A stretch of DNA of 8,631 bases from JAUVHV01 sp964523875 (GTDB lineage: Bacteria; Omnitrophota; Gorgyraeia; JABMRG01), in the NCBI GenBank assembly GCA_964523875.1, contig CAZGAS010000046.1, positions 1 to 8,631 on the forward strand, read 5' to 3'. Each line of letters opens with the position of its first letter. Within the stretch, counting starts at the first letter, position 1. The translations under genes were made by a program, and so were the position numbers. Below, one piece after another: positions 6,269-8,631 of this stretch. The notes beneath the pieces were generated by a model. That model saw nothing but the letters and a program-made list of their open reading frames with translations. It had not been told where the DNA came from and ran no database searches.

Positions 6269-6964
6269 TTATTTAATTCTATATGTAAGTGTAAGGGGGC
6301 TTCCTTTCCTTAATATGTTTACTACCAGCTTATCTTTTCCTTTCAATTTTCTATACGCGTTAAATATCTGGTATGGGCTGTTTAGGGTAAGTCCGTTTAC
6401 AGTCTCTATAACATCACCTTGCTTGATCCCTATCTCCTTTAATATGCCTTTTTCATTAAACGTGGATATCGCGATACCACATTTTTTTCCATTTAATGAA
6501 TATGCTCCTATCTTCACATTTCTCATAATATCACGAACCCTGGATATGGCTCCTACAATAGTCTCTCTATCGGTGGTAATGGTATCACCCTCTTTTACTA
6601 CATGATACCATTTCTCATCTTTATCCGTAGAAATGGCATCCTGTACCACGCCACCATCAGGGAATGAGAGTTTGTACTCTCCATCCTGGGAATTGAAAGT
6701 AATCTCGCCTCTGTTTATACGTACTATTCTTAACCCATTAATATCATCACCCAACTCGTACATAATAATCTGTCCGCTTCTGGCATCTTCTATAATCGCC
6801 AAGGGGTTCAAGCTCTGGGTAAAGAGCGTACCTTTAAGCGTAAGGCTTGACAAAGAAGTTCCATTCAAGGCGCCCGCGCCGGCCTCTTGCGAGGCTTCAA
6901 GCAGGTTAAGCTGTATAATAACGCCTAGCACTACTATAAATATAATTTTTATTAATCTTCTCAT
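6269..6964 (-). CDS. GspC/PulC-like type II secretion protein with PDZ domain
   Basis: The 231-residue product has an N-terminal hydrophobic anchor or signal (residues about 4-22). A segment from about 40 to 100 has the GspC homology-region pattern: LKGTLF, then LAIIEDARSGQIIMYELGD, then RIVRINRGEITF and a short Asp-Gly turn. The last part is a PDZ domain (about 155-230) with GIKQGDVIETVNG at 179-191 and a closing strand pair, VVNILRKG. In type II secretion GspC spans the inner membrane and links the platform to the secretin GspD through the homology region, while its PDZ domain helps substrate handling. No gspD, gspE or other gsp gene is in the window. The start lies one base after the stop of the CFI-box gene, so the two are co-transcribed and translation is likely coupled; only GTAGG or GGGTG near the start could serve as a ribosome site. 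An alternative is a diverged, GspC-derived periplasmic adaptor serving the neighbouring proteins. Confidence 0.8.
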   Translation of the reverse strand: MRRLIKIIFIVVLGVIIQLNLLEASQEAGAGALNGTSLSSLTLKGTLFTQSLNPLAIIEDARSGQIIMYELGDDINGLRIVRINRGEITFNSQDGEYKLSFPDGGVVQDAISTDKDEKWYHVVKEGDTITTDRETIVGAISRVRDIMRNVKIGAYSLNGKKCGIAISTFNEKGILKEIGIKQGDVIETVNGLTLNSPYQIFNAYRKLKGKDKLVVNILRKGSPLTLTYRIK

Positions 6965-6965
6965 C

Positions 6966-8631
6966 CTACACCCGTTTTTTAGCGAACCTTACAAGCGGCC
7001 CTAATAAGAACCTTGTTATCCTCTTTAACAGCGGCCTGTTGCTGATAAATTTCGCGATAGGTGGACTGTACCTGTAATAGTTCCATACAAACTCTCTTCC
7101 TAATGAGTTTCTCATCAGGTATTTATCCCTGAATTGTCTTAGAGCAAGAACATCATCCGCCATTGGCGTACCATATGCCGCTGTAGCTATAAAACAGTAG
7201 CTTGCTGTAGAAGAACCGCCGCTTGAAGCACTTCCCGTTCCTCCTACTGCCGCGGCTGTGGCAGCGGCACCCCATCCAAATATAGTTAAATGGTTTACAG
7301 TAGCTGAGACATAGTTTTCATTCGGATAAACTACTGAATCATACAGAACTTCCCATAGCCCTGTATTCTCATTGTACCACCTAAGTTTAAGGTCATTCTC
7401 ATTTATACTAGTACCATCTACTATCCCGTTGTTGTCCGCGTCAGGATATGCTATAGACAAAGTAATATCTTTTAAGAATGTGCTAGTACCTGTTATATTA
7501 ATATCAATCGTACCGCCTGCTCCAGAGACCACAACCTCCTCTATTGTAACATCGGGCATAGTGCCATCATCCGGCAAAGCTCCTTGTGGTATATCTATAC
7601 GCGTACCATCCGGAAGGACTATTTCATTGGATTGAGACGGATCAATAATCTGTTTTTTTACATAAGTGCCGTTATTGTTTTCATAGACATCCGGGTTTGA
7701 AGCACTGTTATCAACGATTATAGAGGTAACCTTAAATGAAGCGGAATCCATTCCGTTAACAGCTAACCTAACCTCATAAGACTGGCCGTTAATTAAACCT
7801 GTCGTATCCCATGTTGTGCTATACGACATAACGGGAACACCTTTACCGATATCTGTCCATAGAATATCACCGAGTTTCCTATACTGGAACATAACCTCGC
7901 TCACACTTGAATCGTCGGGAAAGACCTCAGATACGAGTGAAATTGAATTACCGGCTATAGCATCTCCTTCTTGAGGTATCTTTACATAGCTTGAATAAAA
8001 CCCTACAGGATACTCTGAAAATACCGGTATATAAAATGCATCTATCAACCCGTTAGCATCTGTTACTCTTAACATGGCTACGCAATAACCCGGAAAGTGA
8101 TAATTATATATCGGCGTATCGGAGGATTTTGTAGTCGTGTAATCTATATTCTTATCGCCATCAAAATCCCATTCGTATTTCGCTATCGTGCCTGTACTCA
8201 AAGAGTGATTGAATATAGCCTTTACCGGCGATGTGCCATCTATCTCAGTAACGTTAGTAGTAGTATCGTAAGATACCGTTGCCTTAGCTCTTAGCGAAGG
8301 TTCACTACCGGCGATGATAACTAATGCGCTATTGTATGAAGAAAGGCTTGATTCTGTATGTGCTTTTAAAATAGCTCTATAAACACCCGGCGCTCCATAT
8401 ACATGCGTCACATCCGCAAAACCTGTCCAATTAGGATTCTCTATCGAACTCGACCAGTCATTTATTCCATCTCCCTCAAAATCCCATTCGAGTTTCTTCG
8501 CGTATCCATAGCTATTACCACCGGCAGGCACACCATATCCACCCAGAGAAACAGTAGTACCCGCAATACCTCTGATGATATAGCTATTTAAGAAGACCTT
8601 TGGCCTGTAAAGTGACCCATCCCATTTAGTA
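6966..8631 (-). CDS. Partial surface/secreted PKD and Ig-like repeat protein with CFI-box C-terminal domain
   Basis: The frame is open from the right edge (TKWDGSLYRPKVF...) to TAG at 6968-6966, so 554 C-terminal residues are visible and the signal peptide lies outside the window. A GTG at 8531 is internal, not a start. Residues about 20-106 and 117-205 are PKD domains, each with the WDF signature (WDFEGDGIND at 49-58, WDFDGDKNIDY at 154-164). A further Ig-like or Big-type domain spans about 210-310. A ZU5-like beta domain follows (DGTRIDIPQGALP), then an EF-hand or dockerin-like loop, DADNNGIVDG, at 397-406. A Gly/Ala/Ser linker (about 455-478) leads to the last 76 residues, CFIATAAYG through RFAKKRV, which match the CFI-box C-terminal domain seen on many exported proteins of environmental diderms. 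PKD domains usually mediate surface or carbohydrate contacts. The GspC-like gene follows after one base. Confidence 0.88.
   Translation of the reverse strand, partial: TKWDGSLYRPKVFLNSYIIRGIAGTTVSLGGYGVPAGGNSYGYAKKLEWDFEGDGINDWSSSIENPNWTGFADVTHVYGAPGVYRAILKAHTESSLSSYNSALVIIAGSEPSLRAKATVSYDTTTNVTEIDGTSPVKAIFNHSLSTGTIAKYEWDFDGDKNIDYTTTKSSDTPIYNYHFPGYCVAMLRVTDANGLIDAFYIPVFSEYPVGFYSSYVKIPQEGDAIAGNSISLVSEVFPDDSSVSEVMFQYRKLGDILWTDIGKGVPVMSYSTTWDTTGLINGQSYEVRLAVNGMDSASFKVTSIIVDNSASNPDVYENNNGTYVKKQIIDPSQSNEIVLPDGTRIDIPQGALPDDGTMPDVTIEEVVVSGAGGTIDINITGTSTFLKDITLSIAYPDADNNGIVDGTSINENDLKLRWYNENTGLWEVLYDSVVYPNENYVSATVNHLTIFGWGAAATAAAVGGTGSASSGGSSTASYCFIATAAYGTPMADDVLALRQFRDKYLMRNSLGREFVWNYYRYSPPIAKFISNRPLLKRITRFLLGPLVRFAKKRV
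6969..7196 (-). other. CFI-box C-terminal domain (possible sorting or anchoring tail)
   Basis: The final 76 residues begin CFIATAAYG right after a Ser/Gly-rich linker, continue through LRQFRDKYL, SLGREFV and YYRYSPPIA, and end in a hydrophobic stretch (TRFLLGPLV) with a basic tip (RFAKKRV). I recognise this as the CFI-box C-terminal domain. The layout of linker, invariant Cys, hydrophobic segment and basic end recalls C-terminal sorting signals such as MYXO-CTERM or GlyGly-CTERM. A sorting role is inference. Confidence 0.75.

Noticed and set aside
6633..7004. Plus-strand open frame opposite the GspC-like gene
   Set aside because: It covers the GspC-like start and homology region on the other strand and shows no domain of its own. 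The other plus-strand frames, such as 5095-5463 and 4358-4660, were dropped for the same reason.
8529..8531. GTG at 8531 as the start of the CFI-box protein
   Set aside because: The same frame stays open with PKD-like sequence to the window edge, so the gene begins outside the window.

Overview
The window reads as one strand of a diderm (Gram-negative-type) bacterial chromosome. Every gene I can support lies on the minus strand, so transcription runs from high to low coordinates. Five coding regions fill almost everything, and two of them run off the window edges. Every product with a visible N-terminus starts with a signal peptide or N-terminal membrane anchor, so this is a cell-envelope and secretion neighbourhood. 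A very large predicted outer-membrane beta-barrel, a GspC-like type II secretion component and a CFI-box C-terminal domain together point to a diderm. The combination resembles uncultured lineages such as Omnitrophota or relatives; that phylum guess comes from gene style only and is uncertain.

Layout in transcription order. (1) 8631-6966: the end of a large secreted protein with PKD/Ig-like repeats, a calcium-loop-like motif, a Gly/Ala/Ser linker and a C-terminal CFI-box domain; its N-terminus is outside the window. (2) 6964-6269: a short GspC/PulC-like protein (membrane anchor, homology-region-like segment, PDZ domain), starting one base after the previous stop and so very probably co-transcribed and translationally coupled. 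(3) 6268-6121: an AT-rich leader with a plausible promoter, a small hairpin, then two mutually exclusive helices, one of them an intrinsic-terminator-like hairpin with a T-tract. This looks like an attenuator or riboswitch-type control. (4) 6120-2200: a 1306-residue outer-membrane protein with signal peptide, N-terminal TPR segment, basic proline-rich linker with three ten-residue repeats, and a long aromatic-rich beta-barrel-like region ending in Phe. (5) 2199-1984: a 21-bp near-perfect hairpin after the stop, then three helically phased A-tracts next to a near-consensus sigma-70 promoter. (6) 1983-424: a 519-residue secreted protein carrying paired histidine motifs like those of the TraB/ChaN/EreA/TIKI hydrolase superfamily. 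(7) 422-1: the start of another exported protein, one base after the previous stop, with a strong ribosome binding site.

There are therefore at least two transcription units. The first couples a CFI-box surface protein to a GspC-like factor and continues, through a conditional leader, to the giant TPR-barrel protein. The second, from a strong promoter, makes the TIKI/ChaN-like protein and the edge protein. A working idea, and only inference, is that the GspC-like protein and the barrel protein form or assist an export or anchoring route for CFI-box proteins. I see no tRNA, rRNA, CRISPR array, insertion sequence or replication origin.
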